A stretch of DNA of 64,000 nt, taken from NCBI GenBank assembly GCA_030248135.1, contig JASANC010004694.1, positions 62,001-126,000 of the forward strand, read 5' to 3'. The position numbers and the translations under genes are program-made. The DNA is from Theristus sp. LFF4_11 (taxonomy: Eukaryota > Nematoda > Chromadorea > Monhysterida > Xyalidae). A model generated the notes under the pieces. That model ran no database searches. It worked only from the letters and a program-made list of their open reading frames with translations, and was not told where the DNA came from. The stretch's first letter is position 1; each line of letters starts with the position of its first letter. Below, in pieces: positions 45,201-58,200 of this stretch.

Positions 45201-48200
45201 ATCTAAGTGCAAACGGGCTTGTTATTGACAACGAACATCACGGCATAGCGGTGAGGGCATTCACACCCATACCGACTTGCTGTGTCGAGCAAGTGCGTGC
45301 TAAACGAGGCTGGCTGATACTTAACTGGCGCAACTGAAGCAGACCAAACAGACTGCGGCCTAAACTGCCGCCAGCAGCCAGATGAGCGCAAGTATCACGC
45401 GCGTACCTGACTCAACGGGCGTCTGTTCTTTTCGGCGCACTTTCCAAGGTAATAGTGCAGCATCCACGACTCGGTGCAGCACCGGCTGGCGGCGACGTGT
45501 GCGTACAGCGAGCTCGCACGTGCCAGCAGACGACGGGCACTGTTGCGCAGCTTGATGCTGTCCGAGTCACTCAGGCCCGGCTGGCATGCAGAAAGCACGT
45601 TACTCTTGTCCACCGCGGCACATAACCAGCCCAACAGCAAACCACTGTTTTGCACCTGCAACGCGAGCCGTCCAAAGCAGGAATGCAGTTGATACGCGAA
45701 CGAGGCACACTCGACCGTGATGATGGGATGTCTGGGCGCCAGCTGCACGGCACGATCGAAACAACGAAACGTCATCTCACACTCGTCCATCAGCTGCGCC
45801 GCCGTGAACGTCTCGTCGCGCTGAAACGAAAACCGGCGAATGAGCACGACAGAACACAAATCCAGTTCAACTAACATTGACAAACTTTTAAAAAACGAAA
45901 TAATACGCACCTGCAAAGTGAACCGATTCAGCGTGATAGTTTGGCGCGCAAGTGACAACCCACCGAGACTGTCCAGTCGATGATCGCTGTCAGCGGCGAC
46001 GCACAAGTCAAGGATGTAGTACCTGTGCACGCCAAGTCAAGTCAAAAATCTGAAGGCTGTTCAAATAAATTTCAAACGAAATAACGAACCGCTGAGCCAT
46101 CTCAAAATCATTGTTCTTGAACGAGTAATCAGCCATCAGATGGAACATGTGCGTCAGGATGAAGCGGTCATCGGCGGTGCTCACAGCGACCAGCGGCAGC
46201 GGCAACTGCTCCAGCGACGCATCCGCCACCAGCGACACAAACGACGCACGCAACGCGTCATCTGAAACGAACGCGCCGATTATTCCAACGTGAAAAGTGC
46301 ATTTAACAGATGAAGAATTATTTATTGCTCGATTGTGTATAATTATGATGACGTAATTGACAGCACCAAACAGCGATATAATCACCCAAAGACACAGGCG
46401 CACGCACATTTGTCTCTGACAAACTCTGGCGCAATATTCTCGAGGCGCTGCAGCAGTTGCATTGCGTCCGCACTGATCGCATCTGACGGATAGCCGTCGA
46501 ACTCGGGCATTTCACCGGCATTCGGCATGACAAACTCGAACAGAGGACGTGCACGTGACCAGCGCAACGGCACTGCGGCCACGGCGTGCTCGTCAAGGTG
46601 ACGCCGCCGTTTCGTGGGGTAGTTGTATCTGCAGAAGGCAATGTTGCGAGCATCCCTGCTGCAAGCTGCTGTCACTGGCACTGCCGCACAGTGGTGTTGC
46701 TGCTCAATGGTGCTATTGCCAGAACGTTCACGTCAAAATGTGCACTGAGCGTTTCACATAGGCCCCCGTGTGACACCAACAGCGAACGCACAAGCAATAG
46801 AAGCACTGTTCGGCTGCATTCAGCATGTCGTCCTTGACCGCTTTGTAACGCGACTCTGCGTCCAGGCACATCTGTGCGATCGTGGTGTCCCGCATTGCCT
46901 CTGCAATTTCCTTCACAAAATACCGCAACAGACGACCGTCGCCGTGTGTGCACGCCTGTGAAACAGAGTGAAACTGTGTGAGTGAACTGGGACTGAACAA
47001 AGAACAAATAAACCAACGAGCACGGACATGTTTCGTGCCGAGTTGTTCATGCGCAATGTGCAGGATCATCAGCGACCGTGTGGCGAGCACAACACGCTGT
47101 GCGCTCATCGTGCGAAACCACTCCTGCAGTGCGCCACGTGAATTGCACATGTTCACGATTTTGGCATACTGTATGAAACAATATCAACAAGTGGCACACG
47201 AGACCGAATGCGTTGCGTACGGTTACCTTCAAATAGTGCTCGTCAACCATTGGTTGTTCCAACAGTTTCATGAGTTTGTGCAAGCACAACCACGGCAGTC
47301 GCGGTGGCACGGAACAGCCGGTGAGAAACGTGGACTTCGAGAACTCCATGCGAATCACAATCACTCGCACCTGAGACAGCGCGCGTCTGTTGCTCGTGTT
47401 TCATGTTGCGTTCAAAGCTGCAGACAACTACAACGAACCAGCAACTCAGCGAGCACCGAGGCGTGCTTCACCAGTAGCCGTGTCACCGCGTCCTCGTCAT
47501 CACCATCCGGTGACTCTGCCACGAGCAAACACTGCGACGTGATGTTCAGTAGAACGTGCACATCCGGGTAGGTGCGCGCGCGCTGCTCATGTGCGTCCAG
47601 CGTGACGTGTTGATCAAGCACCGCACGCAGCGCACGCAACAGCGTCAACACCGCACAACGCCATCTGCAACGTCCTTCAATGCTCATACATCCTTCCAGC
47701 CATTAACCGATCACGATCACGTAATTATGAAATATCATGATGCACTTTTGCAACAATGCAATCGCATGTCAGACACAGACCGTTTCAAAGCAGCATAACT
47801 GCGACAGAGCAGCACCAGCTGGTCACGGATTTCGTGCGCTCGGTTGGTGCCTTCTAGTGCCAAGTTCTGCTCCAGTGCATCAATCACCTGCTCGTGCTCG
47901 TTCGCGGCAAAATACATCTGTGCTGACCTGCAAACCAATCAACCACTGACTGCCAAACAAAAAGAAAAGAACCTTTTCACAACCAACTGTCAAACGAAAT
48001 TGGGGGAAAACGATAACAACTTTGGTGCACCTAACGGCCGAGCGTCGTTGCACAAGCGCGATGTGGCGATCAATGCGTTCAAACGACACGTACTCACGAG
48101 AATGCGCCAGCAACAACAGCTCGTCACCGGACTCCAGTGGCAGTGGCAGCTAAAATTCACGAAGAAAACAGCGCTCATGAACACGCATTGTGGTCAAGAC

Positions 48201-51200
48201 ATACTCGAGCGACAATGGAACTGGAATGTGGTGGAACTGTGGTGAATATTATTAGATATTATCAGAATTGCATATTTTTGAACGCGCAAGAACACAACGA
48301 ACGGACATGGACAGACGCGAGCAGCAGCAGCGACCGACACGCGCACAACAACTGCAACAGGTGCTCGTCATCGGCATCGCTCGTGCGCAGTCGGTAGGCG
48401 GCCCACAGCAGACGCACAGCATGACGCGCGTCGAGGCTGTCCAGCCGCGACAGCAGGCGTCCGTTCAACGTCATCGCACACAACACGTCGTTCACGACAC
48501 TCTGCTCACCGAGTTGCATGTCCGGCGGCAATGCAGCGCAGCATTCGATGTATCTGCAATCGCTCGCTTTGCACTTTGCCGAAAACGGTGTTTTGTTCGA
48601 GCAGTGAAGACAATTGTTCGAACGGTGATAGTGACAGTGATACTGCAAGTATGATAATACAGAAGTATCATCACGAAACAATAATAAATAATACAAGAAA
48701 CGCACAGCAAGTCTCTCTCGATGTCGTGCGTGTCGACAAAGCATGATCGCCAGCACTGGTACACACTGACAACGGCTGCGTTCAGTTGAACAGGCCAAAT
48801 GCGCTCCGTCAACAACAAAACACGCTGGGAAAAAATGAAGTATAAATGTTCACGAACGCAGCAACTGAACATTTGGGTGGCATACAATAACGCCAAAAAG
48901 GCTGTACTGAATACACGAGACACAAACAACCTTGAGGTAGAGATCGAGCAGCGTGACAATGTCGAGACGGTTGACCTGTTCGAGGAATTGCTGCACGGCG
49001 TTCGCCTCACTGCCATCTGCGTCCACCGAAAGCAGCGCACTCAGCGGCGACGTGCTTGGACTCTTCAGCAAGCCAGCAGCACCGGGCGCAGCAGAGTGTG
49101 GCACCGTAGTCGCGTCACAGTCGAGTTGCGTCGTTCCGCTGCACGCTTGTGCACTGCTGTCAAACTGTTGACGTACAGTGACGATTTGTGTGACGTGTTG
49201 GCGTAGTTGGTCGCCAAGTGGCAGTGCACGGTTGCACAGGTAGTCGTCGTCAATGACGAAGCCTGGCACCAAACGTGACGAGCGGCGTGTGCTGCTGCTG
49301 CCGAGGGGCGTTGCTGCTGCCGACGTTGGCGTCGCCCTTCGCTGCCGTCGCCCGCGCACCTGAGTGCATCGGGTTGCTTTGAATGGCTGGCGTTGTGAAA
49401 GCAATGAGGCTTGCTTGCTAGTGCGTGCTGCCGTGTGATACGATGCGATGCTTGCTTCGAAAAAATGTTACTCCTGGCCGGGCTTGCAGACTGGTTGCAT
49501 CATAGACATCTAAGATGGCATGAATGGCTCATCCATCTGGTTGAGTCTCTGTTCTGTTCAGTTACAACAAAAAACCGTCTGGAAACTCCACCGACCGAAC
49601 GTCGTCTGGGCGGTGAGCTGTGCGCACTGCTGTCGGCCGCGTTGCTCTGTTGATCGTTGTCACTGTCGATCGGCCACTCCACCGTGGACGTGCATCGGCG
49701 CAACAGTGTGCTCGGCACTGTCGTGCACACTGCTCGATGCGTCATCAACTCCACCTGGCCAATCACCTCTGAAATGGTTGCAACAGATTTGCAGCTTTCA
49801 GTTGCACAACCAAATCACCAACACCAACGCTCACCATTCAACAGCGCCGTCACATCACCGTCGATCTGGGTGTTTTCATGTCTGACAGCAGTAGCACCTT
49901 TATGCCACACCTCACCAGCGTCACGCACAGCTTTCGACGTCGGCGTTGTCTTGATGGTGCTCGCCGTTTCATCAGAAGCAGATTCACAAGAACAACCGGC
50001 CAAAACATCTGTCCAGTCCACAGAGTGCATCATCTCCTGCAGTTTTTTGTTCGTCTTTGAAACGGATCCAGCTCAGAAGCAGAACAATCAACAAAATCTC
50101 AGTCTTACCGTGTTTGTATTCGTGCTGATTTCGTACAACTTGGCCAAAGCTGAGCCAACTGTGCTCCACCTGTGAACGTAGCAAATGCACATGAAACGAT
50201 GAACCATAACAAATGTGTATCCTGGGACTTTCAGTTTACCTCAGTTGATTCAGTTCACCGGTTGTCACACGATACGGCTTTGGGGCTTTTGGCTGGAACT
50301 GCTCGGAGTGCCTTGCAATCAAAACTTCCAAACGGTCTATTAACTGAAAGCAAAAGAACTTTTTCGTACGCTTTTCAAAGCATTCGCAGCAATTCCAACT
50401 GGCAACCTCGTTTCGTTGTTCCGATGTGTAGCGAATGTCAGTGCCCCTCGTGAAAGCACCATGCAAATCTTCCTCCTTTGTGTACGGAAATATTCCCCCT
50501 ATTCGATCTCGTAGTATTGCTCCAGTCACATAATTTGCATGGCGATCAAACGCGAGAGCTATCAGTTTTAGGCAGTCTGAAACAGCGAACTGATCACAAA
50601 AAAATCAAAAGGATGGACAGCAGCAAAAAAAGGAAAAATGGTATGAAACCAAACCGAGAAATTCGCACAGAACGAATTCACAACAGATCAATTTGTCGAA
50701 GCATGGGAAAAAATGTTCGTCTACCAGAAGACCCTAAATTCAATTGAATCGGCTACAATGACGATCCAGATCAATAGAATTCCGAAACAAAAAAAAAACA
50801 AAATCGCACATGTCTGAATGCGTTTCGAGCAACAAAAAACCGTCGCAATTGAATAGCAGCACAACCGAGATTGTACCAAACGGAACATGAACGAGCGTCA
50901 ATTTTGACTGCCTGAAAAAAAAAGAGAGCTCGAGAAAGAGAATTGTGGAAATTCAAGGCAGCCCAGTTGCACCGAGCTTTAAAACGCAGACAGAACAGCG
51001 TACGCGGATATAGCAAGCGATTGCAGCTTCGAACTCCTCTGTTCGCATGTAGAGATCACCCAGATTGCGCTGGATGCCGTTAAACAAACGCTCAACCATG
51101 GACAGGCACTGCGAACTGTCCACGGAAACATCGGCCAACGATTTCAGAGACACCTGCACAGAAAACATATTATATGCTATGGTGGCGCTTCACTCTTCAA

Positions 51201-52334
51201 TCAAACACTCAAGAATTCATTTGCGAAACTGAAATACAACATGACTACAAAATAATCTTCATTCTTTCAGACAACCCAGACCACCGGATTAGTGTCAGAA
51301 AAAACCCGGAATTTTTGCAAGTTAAGATTTGTTCAAAGCGTCTCGCCGATCTGAGTTCAGCTACACCATTTGCAGTGCGACCCGGTGAAGTATAACGAAA
51401 GCACTTTTTTCAAAACACCTATGTCTGGACTTTGGACATTTCAGTTCAGCCAAGTCATTTCAACGCTAAAAATTGACCCTAGATGTCATCCAAATTAAAA
51501 AACATGGAATACGACGGTCGAAATGACCAAATAATCACGACGTACCTCAGCGTATGGATCGAAAATGCTTTCTGCCGACAATGTTTCCAGCAGATCAACC
51601 GCCTCGGTATGATTTTTATTCACAATCATTTGCAGCGCTTTTTCGAATTGCTGCCGCAGATGAACTTCCTGATGAATAGAAAAATACTGAAAATTAATTC
51701 GGGCAATCACAACAGGTGGAAAGAAGAAAACATGCTAAAAAAAGCTCACCTGTGCTTCACGAGTCTGAAAATCGTTGTTGATAGACTGACCAGCAGCATC
51801 GGCGTTCACATCAGTCCCGTTTTTGTCGTCCACGTCTTGCTGAGTGTCCAAATCTGCACGGTTGTTTAATGGTGTGCATTAAAGCAGCAATGGGAAACTT
51901 CCAAATCAACCAAGTTGTGGGATGGTTCTCCTCTGCATTTCGGCCAAGCTGAAGAAATCATCTACTGTCTCTGTCAAAATTGTACAATTTCACGCAAGCA
52001 ACCACAACTTCAAGTAACCTTGCCAATCGGACAAGTCTGATAGACTGTCATCATTGTTGTCGTAGTCTTCTTCATTCTCATCTGAGTCGTCAGAGTTCGA
52101 GTCATCATCGGAGGAACTCGCATTCGAGTTTGAGTCTGTCATTTGTGCCTCTTCTTCCTCACTGCTGCTGCCGTCGGCTGATGTTGCCGCTGACGTCGTC
52201 GCCGTCGCAACCTCATCCACATCCTCCACATCGTTATTTTCAAAATCTATCCCACGCACATTTTCACCTTCATCAGAACAAGCACTTGGACCATTCACGG
52301 AACTCGACGCCTGGTGCTGCTGCTGGACATTCAT
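42208..52334 (-). CDS. CABIN1: CABIN1 homologue (HIRA histone-chaperone complex; Hir3-like)
   Basis: A large multi-exon gene, about 30 exons. CABIN1 is a TPR scaffold of the HIRA complex that deposits histone H3.3, and in vertebrates binds calcineurin. Exons resolved at the 5' end: 52334-52019, 51853-51750, 51668-51546, 51153-51004, 50911-50810, 50733-50682, 50576-50407, 50343-50240, 50169-50109, 50036-49835; later 49359-48931, 48824-48706; at the 3' end one ending at 43727, then 42880-42731 and 42603-42208 (TGA). The N-terminus is acidic and Ser-rich. TPR-like blocks follow (GDLYMRTEEFEAAIACYI, VWYNLGCAAIQLRRFFVAR). Diagnostic CABIN1 blocks further on are NAAEQCFYCLC, MPEFDGYPSDAISAD, ESWMLHYYLGKCAEKN, CIKRFANAAKYYKAYYRLA and GIWRYPSDDIDRNGSFAYHM. 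The C-terminus is Gln/Thr/Ser-rich. Middle exons were recognised by homology but not all junctions were fixed. Confidence 0.92.
42906..43698 (-). mobile_element. Nonautonomous hAT element, copy 2 (793 bp)
   Basis: Ends TAGAGTTGG and CCAACCCTA are flanked by a perfect 8-bp duplication, CGCTCGAC, at 42898-42905 and 43699-43706. Its sequence matches copy 1 inverted, with about 160 extra bases near 43240-43410. It sits inside a CABIN1 intron. Confidence 0.96.
51298..51450 (+). repeat. Dispersed repeat in CABIN1 intron, copy 1
   Basis: CAAGTTAAGATTTGTTCAAA, GCGTCTCGCCGA and TGAGTTCAGCTA match 63385-63430 with small differences. Similarity continues weakly for about 100 bases. Confidence 0.7.
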
Positions 52335-52373
52335 TTCTTCGTTCGTGTCCCTCGCGTGATTCACATTTAGACA

Positions 52374-53591
52374 TTAAAGCGGCATTCATACAATGTTTTT
52401 TAAGCACGCGCGGCTATTAAACACTGCAAAACGCGTTCGCGTTGTTTCATTAGCGCCCCCAACAGGAGAATGATAGAGGGGCGCGGGGGGGGGGGGGGGG
52501 AGCGCACACAACACGGGCGCAACCAGCAGCGCACAACGCGGGGGGGGATAGCGGGGGGGGGGGGGCGGGGGGGGGGGGGGAAAAAAAAAGAAAAAAAAAA
52601 AATAAAGTGAAGAAACAGAAAGGAGAAAAGCGAAGGAGAGAGAGAAAGAAATGCCAATGTCGCTGGGCTTGTGTGACAAGTGCTCTGCATTGGCTGCCCT
52701 TCTTTTCTAAAAACCGGACGTCCATCCAAGCTGTTACGATGCTCAAAAACTTTATTAAATTAAATTCAAAATGTTGTCAAAAATTCAAAAAGTCCAAATG
52801 CTGTCTTTGGGATTTTTTGACCAACAGACTACTTTTCAAAGTTGTTTTATTGTTTTATTCTGTTGCATTATTTCATTTGAAGTTTGGTTGTGGAAGTTTG
52901 ATTGGTTGTGATTTTTGTTGTTTTTTATTATTGTTCGTGTGCTGAAACTTTGACGAGGTAGCTTTCAAAAAACGGTGAGCAAGCAAGCAAACAAAACAGG
53001 TGGTTTTTTGATCAACAACAAACAATTGCAAAATTTAAAAAACATCAATCAGAACAACGAACGGGGACAAGAAAACCGAAGACAGAATCTGATCATGTGT
53101 GTGGCAAGTTTTACTGGACAAATGCAACAAATATTTTGCAGTGAAAGAAGAGCTGAAGCTGGTGCTAATTTCAAAATGATTTCGTTTGCCAGGGAATTTT
53201 ATTTGAAATCCCGTGAAAATCGAATCAAACAAGATTGATTTTCTCATATTTTATGTGTCATAACAACCTGTGTTGCCGAGGTGTCTCAGATTTATGTTTC
53301 AATTTAACAAATCAATATTGTGAAGCACAGCAATGCGGCAGCTAAAAACACTTTTTGAATGCACAAAACGTCGTGCAGCTATGCGGCGCCTCTGCGGGCA
53401 CTAATTGCACAAATCGCATTCAATAAATCACGCAGCTGCCCCCACAGCTACTGGGGCTTTGCGAACCCGTTTGCATCATTAGCGCACGCAACAGCTGCTG
53501 CGTAGCTCTGCGGCGTTTTGCGCGTTCGCGTAAGCATAGTCTCGTTGCTCGCGGGGCAGCTATTAATTCAAACTGTATGAATGCGCCTTTA
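52374..53591. mobile_element. 1.2-kb TIR-bounded element upstream of CABIN1
   Basis: TTAAAGCGGCATTCATACAA at the left is matched inverted at the right (CTAAAGGCGCATTCATACAG on the minus strand). It begins 40 bases upstream of the CABIN1 ATG and includes poly-G tracts at 52486-52580. No transposase was recognised. Confidence 0.6.
52486..52580. repeat. Poly-G tracts
   Basis: G runs of 8-14 bases interrupted by short spacers, followed by A runs. Proline-rich translations on the minus strand are artefacts. The tracts could form G-quadruplexes. Confidence 0.95.
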
Positions 53592-55004
53592 GTGTGTGGT
53601 GAGAAGTTGTTATTGTCAAAATTGAAGTGAGAGAAGGGAAGGGACACGCAGAAAAATAATGCCCCTTTTTCTGTTCACTTCACAAACCCGTGCACTTATT
53701 TTTTTCAACAGCCTCGTTTGCTTCTAAAAACAATGCAGATGCACCCGTTTTTGTTTCTGAAAAGTCAAATGAATCTGAATCGATAAGTCCATATATCTGC
53801 ATGGGTTGCCCTACAACCGGTTGCATTATCTTTCTGCATGGACAGTTTATTATCCCAAAGTGGCAGATCCTGCACGTTTATCGAAACAAAATCAGTGGGA
53901 TGATTCAGGTTTTCACCGTTTTTAAGTGAGTCTTCGGTTTTTACGGACTGTCTGCGTCTTTTGAATCCGATCGTCATCTTTTTGTGTCAGCTCAGCCAAA
54001 CATCACTTCTGGCATGGTGAAGTGTTGTGCCGTGAACGCTGAAAGCCATGGGACAGAAAAAACCATGGCCGAAAAACGCACGTTGCATGATGTTCACCTT
54101 TTTGGAGTGTTTTTTGTGCGACTCCATTTGACTGTGTCTGGATCTTGAATAACATGCAGTTCAATTGTTCAGTCGTGTGTGCAGTGCAGAAATTGAGAGT
54201 GCAAGCAAGTTTTTTGTTCAATGACATATTCAACAATGACGATGGGATGCAATGCGCTGTTGATGTTGTGTGCATGGTCAATGCTTTCTGGAAAAATATG
54301 TTTATTACATTTTCCGCAAAATGTGTGTTGTCTTGCCTGGCATTCGCTTTGCTGTGCATGTTTCCTTGTATTCGATGGAAATGTGCATTTATTTCAATAA
54401 AACTAAAATTTCTGTTCGATTTATTGCTCAGCCTAAAGTTTCGACATAGTTTTTGATTTTGTTGTTTTATCGAATTTATTATTAAGAGATTTATTATGAG
54501 ATTGATGAATGAACGGACGGGATAAACCAATTTCTATTTTAACACGATGAATCAAAGCGTTACGAAGTAAGTTGCAACAACACTTGACTCCAGTTGACTT
54601 GTCAACAGTTTTTTAATCGACTTGATTGGCACAGGCTTGAAGCAGGTGACTGCACGATCAGCATCCTGGGCAGCGTTTACGACCATCGAAAGCTCTACCG
54701 TGGCCGTGTGTTCTTCTTGCTCGTTGTTCCCGCCGTGAGACGCTTGTCTAATTGTTTTTATTTTTTGGTTCAAGAAGCAACCCCCTATTTCGATCACACA
54801 GATTTTCTCAATTTTGGCATTGAGCCTGCAGGGCAAACGCAAGCGACTGTGGCCGCAATGCTTCGGCGGTCATGGCAACGCCGTGGTGTACGTTCGCTGT
54901 TGCAATTATTTACTCATCATACTATTTTTTTATTTTGCTGACAGTTTCAAAATAAAAATGCAAACCAATAAATGAAAAAATGCTTTTTTGTGAACATTTC
55001 GCAG

Positions 55005-58000
55005 ACCGGTGCATTTTCTTGACGAACAATGGGACCGCAGCAGCATTGTTGCATCGTTTGGCATGGCCACTATTTTGTTGATCAGTCTGATCCTTGGCGA
55101 CATGCGCATTGGGTGGGAATACCCTGAACAAATACAAGGTATAAACACAAATAACAGCAGCTTTTCGGGTCCATAATGGTTGCTCACGTTGCACACTAGT
55201 AGTAACTGTGGTACCGTTTTGGCAACCTCAAGTTAGAAACACAAAACCGGTCCTCAAAGAAGTGGCTGTTTTTGTGCGTTTCAAAACAATGACGGTGTGA
55301 CTTGAGCTGACCAACTGTTGCTGCCGCCTTCACACTGCAATCAGCATCGTTTGTTGCCTCGCACAGCCCCCGTGACACTGAGCATGAGCGTGTTTGTAGC
55401 GATTGCGCTCTACCCGATCGTGGCTGCAGTCAGCGGTCGTACAACCGTCGGCTACTGCATTGGCAGCGTCTACGCCTGGATTGTCAGCGGCGCACTGGTA
55501 CTGCACGAGATGCCGTGCACGAAATACGACAAGGCACTGTGAAGTTTCTTGTTACAGTCGCAATGTTGCAACTGTGATTTCGTAATTTTGTAAAAATGAT
55601 CACCAGTCAGCCGTCAGCCGTGTCAATCTGAAGTGCGCTGACTGTTTTCGGTTTGCCCCGGTTTTGTGCGATTTATGTTTTCCAACTGCTTGTTGCACTG
55701 CTGCAGCGGACAGCACTACACACGGTGCTGTTGTACCTTCCATTGTTGCTGTGCCTTGCCTACGTTGCCATTGGCATGCCCGTGCGCGCCCTGTACGTGC
55801 TGCTGGCGAATCGAAACGGCACAAAACGCACTCAGTCCATTGGGGTCAGTCCAGTCAGTCTTCACTGTCGAAAATCGTGCACCGGTGCGCACGTCGTTTC
55901 GTTGCAGAGCATTATTTCCGAGCACAACACCGTGCTGCCGCTGCCGGCGTATCAGGAGGCGCACGTGCGAGAGCTTCTGCGAAATCGAAAGTGGGACAAA
56001 ATCTTTGAATTTTTCTCCTCTCACCTCCAGTTTGTGTGTGTTTCATTCAGGTACCATAAACGAATGCTGAAACAGACACTGACCTCACGGTTGGCATCGA
56101 TACCAGGTAAGCCATGCACACGACTCAATTGTTTTCGACAGAGTTTGTCTGCGCAGTCACAAAGCCAGTGATCACTTTGAAGGATTTCGCTACTCAATCT
56201 CAGTGCTGCTTGGCATCAACATCAGCATCCTCATTAGCTATGTGGTTGGTTGGTTGGATGTTTGATAAAGTTTCGGCACAAAGCTACAACAAATGATCGT
56301 TGCTCTGGTCTGTTAGCTTGCTGTTTACGTAACGCTGAAGTATTACGAGTTGCGTGTCTACTTTCTCGATGGACTCGAGGAAAAGCTGACTCGCGTGACA
56401 AGACGCTTCAACTTGGACGCTGTTGCGCTAATTGATGGCGCAAATCGGCACGTATGGCTGCTGGCTGAGATGACGTACTGGGTAGGAGGAAGGAACGTTG
56501 CAATGCAACTTTGGTTGTTCTAGAAGCAACTCATTTAGCCTGCACTGCAAGTCTGTGCACCCAATAAATCAGCATTCGTGATTTCAGGTGTCAATGGTGG
56601 ATTTAAAAGGTTAGAATTCGTGTAAAAATGTCCAACATGTTTCTAAAAACTACTGCAGTGTTCGATGCTGGAGATGGCTGGCCTTGTCACGGTCGCATTC
56701 GTGTTTCTTCTGAACTCGACGTCACTTTTATTCGCGTTTCGCTGTTACCGGCGTCACCTGCTGCACATTTACATGGGAAAGTTCAAAGGGCTGCCACGTT
56801 ACGGGCGCACATGGCCACCAACGTCGATTGTGGTCGGTCACTGACAGAAAATAAAACATCACCTAAAAGTGACATCAGCTTTGCGCTTCAGGCAGTCTCA
56901 GTGCGCTATATTGGCTACCAGCTGGCGTACGCAACGTGGGGCTTTGTGGTGCAGGCAGTGGCGGTGTCGTCGCTTGTTGTCGTTGTCTACGCGCTGCTCG
57001 TTGCGGCACATCGCTACAGTTTGTGGTGGCTCGTAAAATGGCTGCTGCTGGCGGCCGTGCGCAAACTCGCGTTCGCTATTTTGTGTTCACTCTTTTTACT
57101 TTAACTTTTTGCTCAGTTTTCTCATTTCAGACCAACGATTGCATTGTTGATCTTTATTCCGCTGATGCAGTACGTCTTAGTGCATTGCTTTTTTCTACAA
57201 CGCCACGAATCAACCGGTGAACGGCTGCTCAGTCTAGATAATCGGTACAATTGGCTATGTATTACGAGCATGGAACAGTTTAGAACTCTGTTTCAAACAA
57301 TCTCACATTCGTTTCAGACGTGCATTTCTGATTTTCCAATACTTCATGGTGTTCGCAAACACGCCCGTCGGTTTTGCTTCCTCTGTGATGCGTGTCCTGA
57401 AAAGCGCCCTCTGTGGCCTGTGGCTGCTGCCGCGACTTGACCTCAGCACGATGCCACGGTCGTTCGAACGATTTGATGCCGGTTTGTTGTTTGAGATCAT
57501 GCTTTTTGTGAAAGAATTCTGACCCGCTTTGTGACCGTCAGAGTGAAGAAAGCAAGCAGTAATGGATGAATCAGAGATCAGAAGCTACCACACACACAGC
57601 GTTTTACGTTGCAGGCTTCTCAGCGTACGTGTGCATGCTGGCCGTGGAGAACGCGCACACGAATCCACTGCTGGTTGTGTTCTGCCATCTGCTGTCAAAG
57701 CACAGCGCTGCCAATCGACCGCCAGCCACCGACTGTTTCCATTATTGTGCGACTTTTTGATTGTCAGAAACGATGTGAACCAATCAAAACAATCGGCGAG
57801 AATATTTCATGACTCAAACAAAAACCTAAGCGGGATGTGCTCAGTTTTATTTTTCCGTTCATGTTTTTTATCATTACTATGCGTTTGTGCAGCTAACCAC
57901 CGAAGGCGGCGTGCGTCAATTGGCAACCGTTGGGCGCTGCTGGTGACTCTGATCAACAATCCCGCACTGACCGTTCTCAGGAAAGCGGCGTTGCAAGCAA

Positions 58001-58176
58001 AGCGCAACCGTGATAAAAACAAGCGCACTGTGCACCCAGGAAACACGCAAGTCAGTTGTGCGTCCAGCGTCACCATCAGCAGCACCGCTTCCGATTCGAG
58101 TGAAACTTCTGATCGTAAAACTGTTATAACCGGCTACAGACTATCAATAGCGATTGGTGATTTTGATGATGCATGA
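55005..58176 (+). CDS. STRA6: STRA6-like multipass retinol transporter (N-terminus unresolved)
   Basis: Exons: 55005-55138, 55367-55533, 55707-55844, 55908-55990, 56051-56106, 56144-56244, 56317-56481, 56659-56832, 56892-57082, 57131-57244, 57318-57481, 57615-57734, 57893-58176 (TGA). STRA6 is a plasma-membrane receptor that takes retinol from its carrier protein. Successive hydrophobic helices occur with family blocks in order: PVHFLDEQWDRSS, YLPLLLCLAYVAIGMPVRAL, VCLRSHKASDHFEGFRYSI, AVSVRYIGYQLAYATWGF, LLPRLDLSTMPRSFERFDAG and the terminal RWALLVTLINNPALTVLRK. The second intron listed appears to be GC-AG (AAG|GCACTG), which gives an exact-length match to the vertebrate protein. A GT alternative (donor 55539, acceptor 55633) would add about 25 residues. 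The intron 55991-56050 is 60 nt and stop-free. The first exon or exons before 55005 were not found. Confidence 0.85.
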
Positions 58177-58200
58177 ATTTGCTGTGTTTTCCTGGACAAT

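Larger units (their letters stand above)
52335..55004. other. Region between CABIN1 and STRA6-like genes
   Basis: The first 1.2 kb is a TIR-bounded element. Beyond it, short hydrophobic frames (54145-54456 and 54594-54941) may hold unresolved N-terminal exons of the STRA6-like gene, but I could not join them convincingly. Confidence 0.5.

Noticed and set aside
52386..52746. Proline-rich minus-strand frames
   Set aside because: Encoded by poly-G/poly-C tracts.
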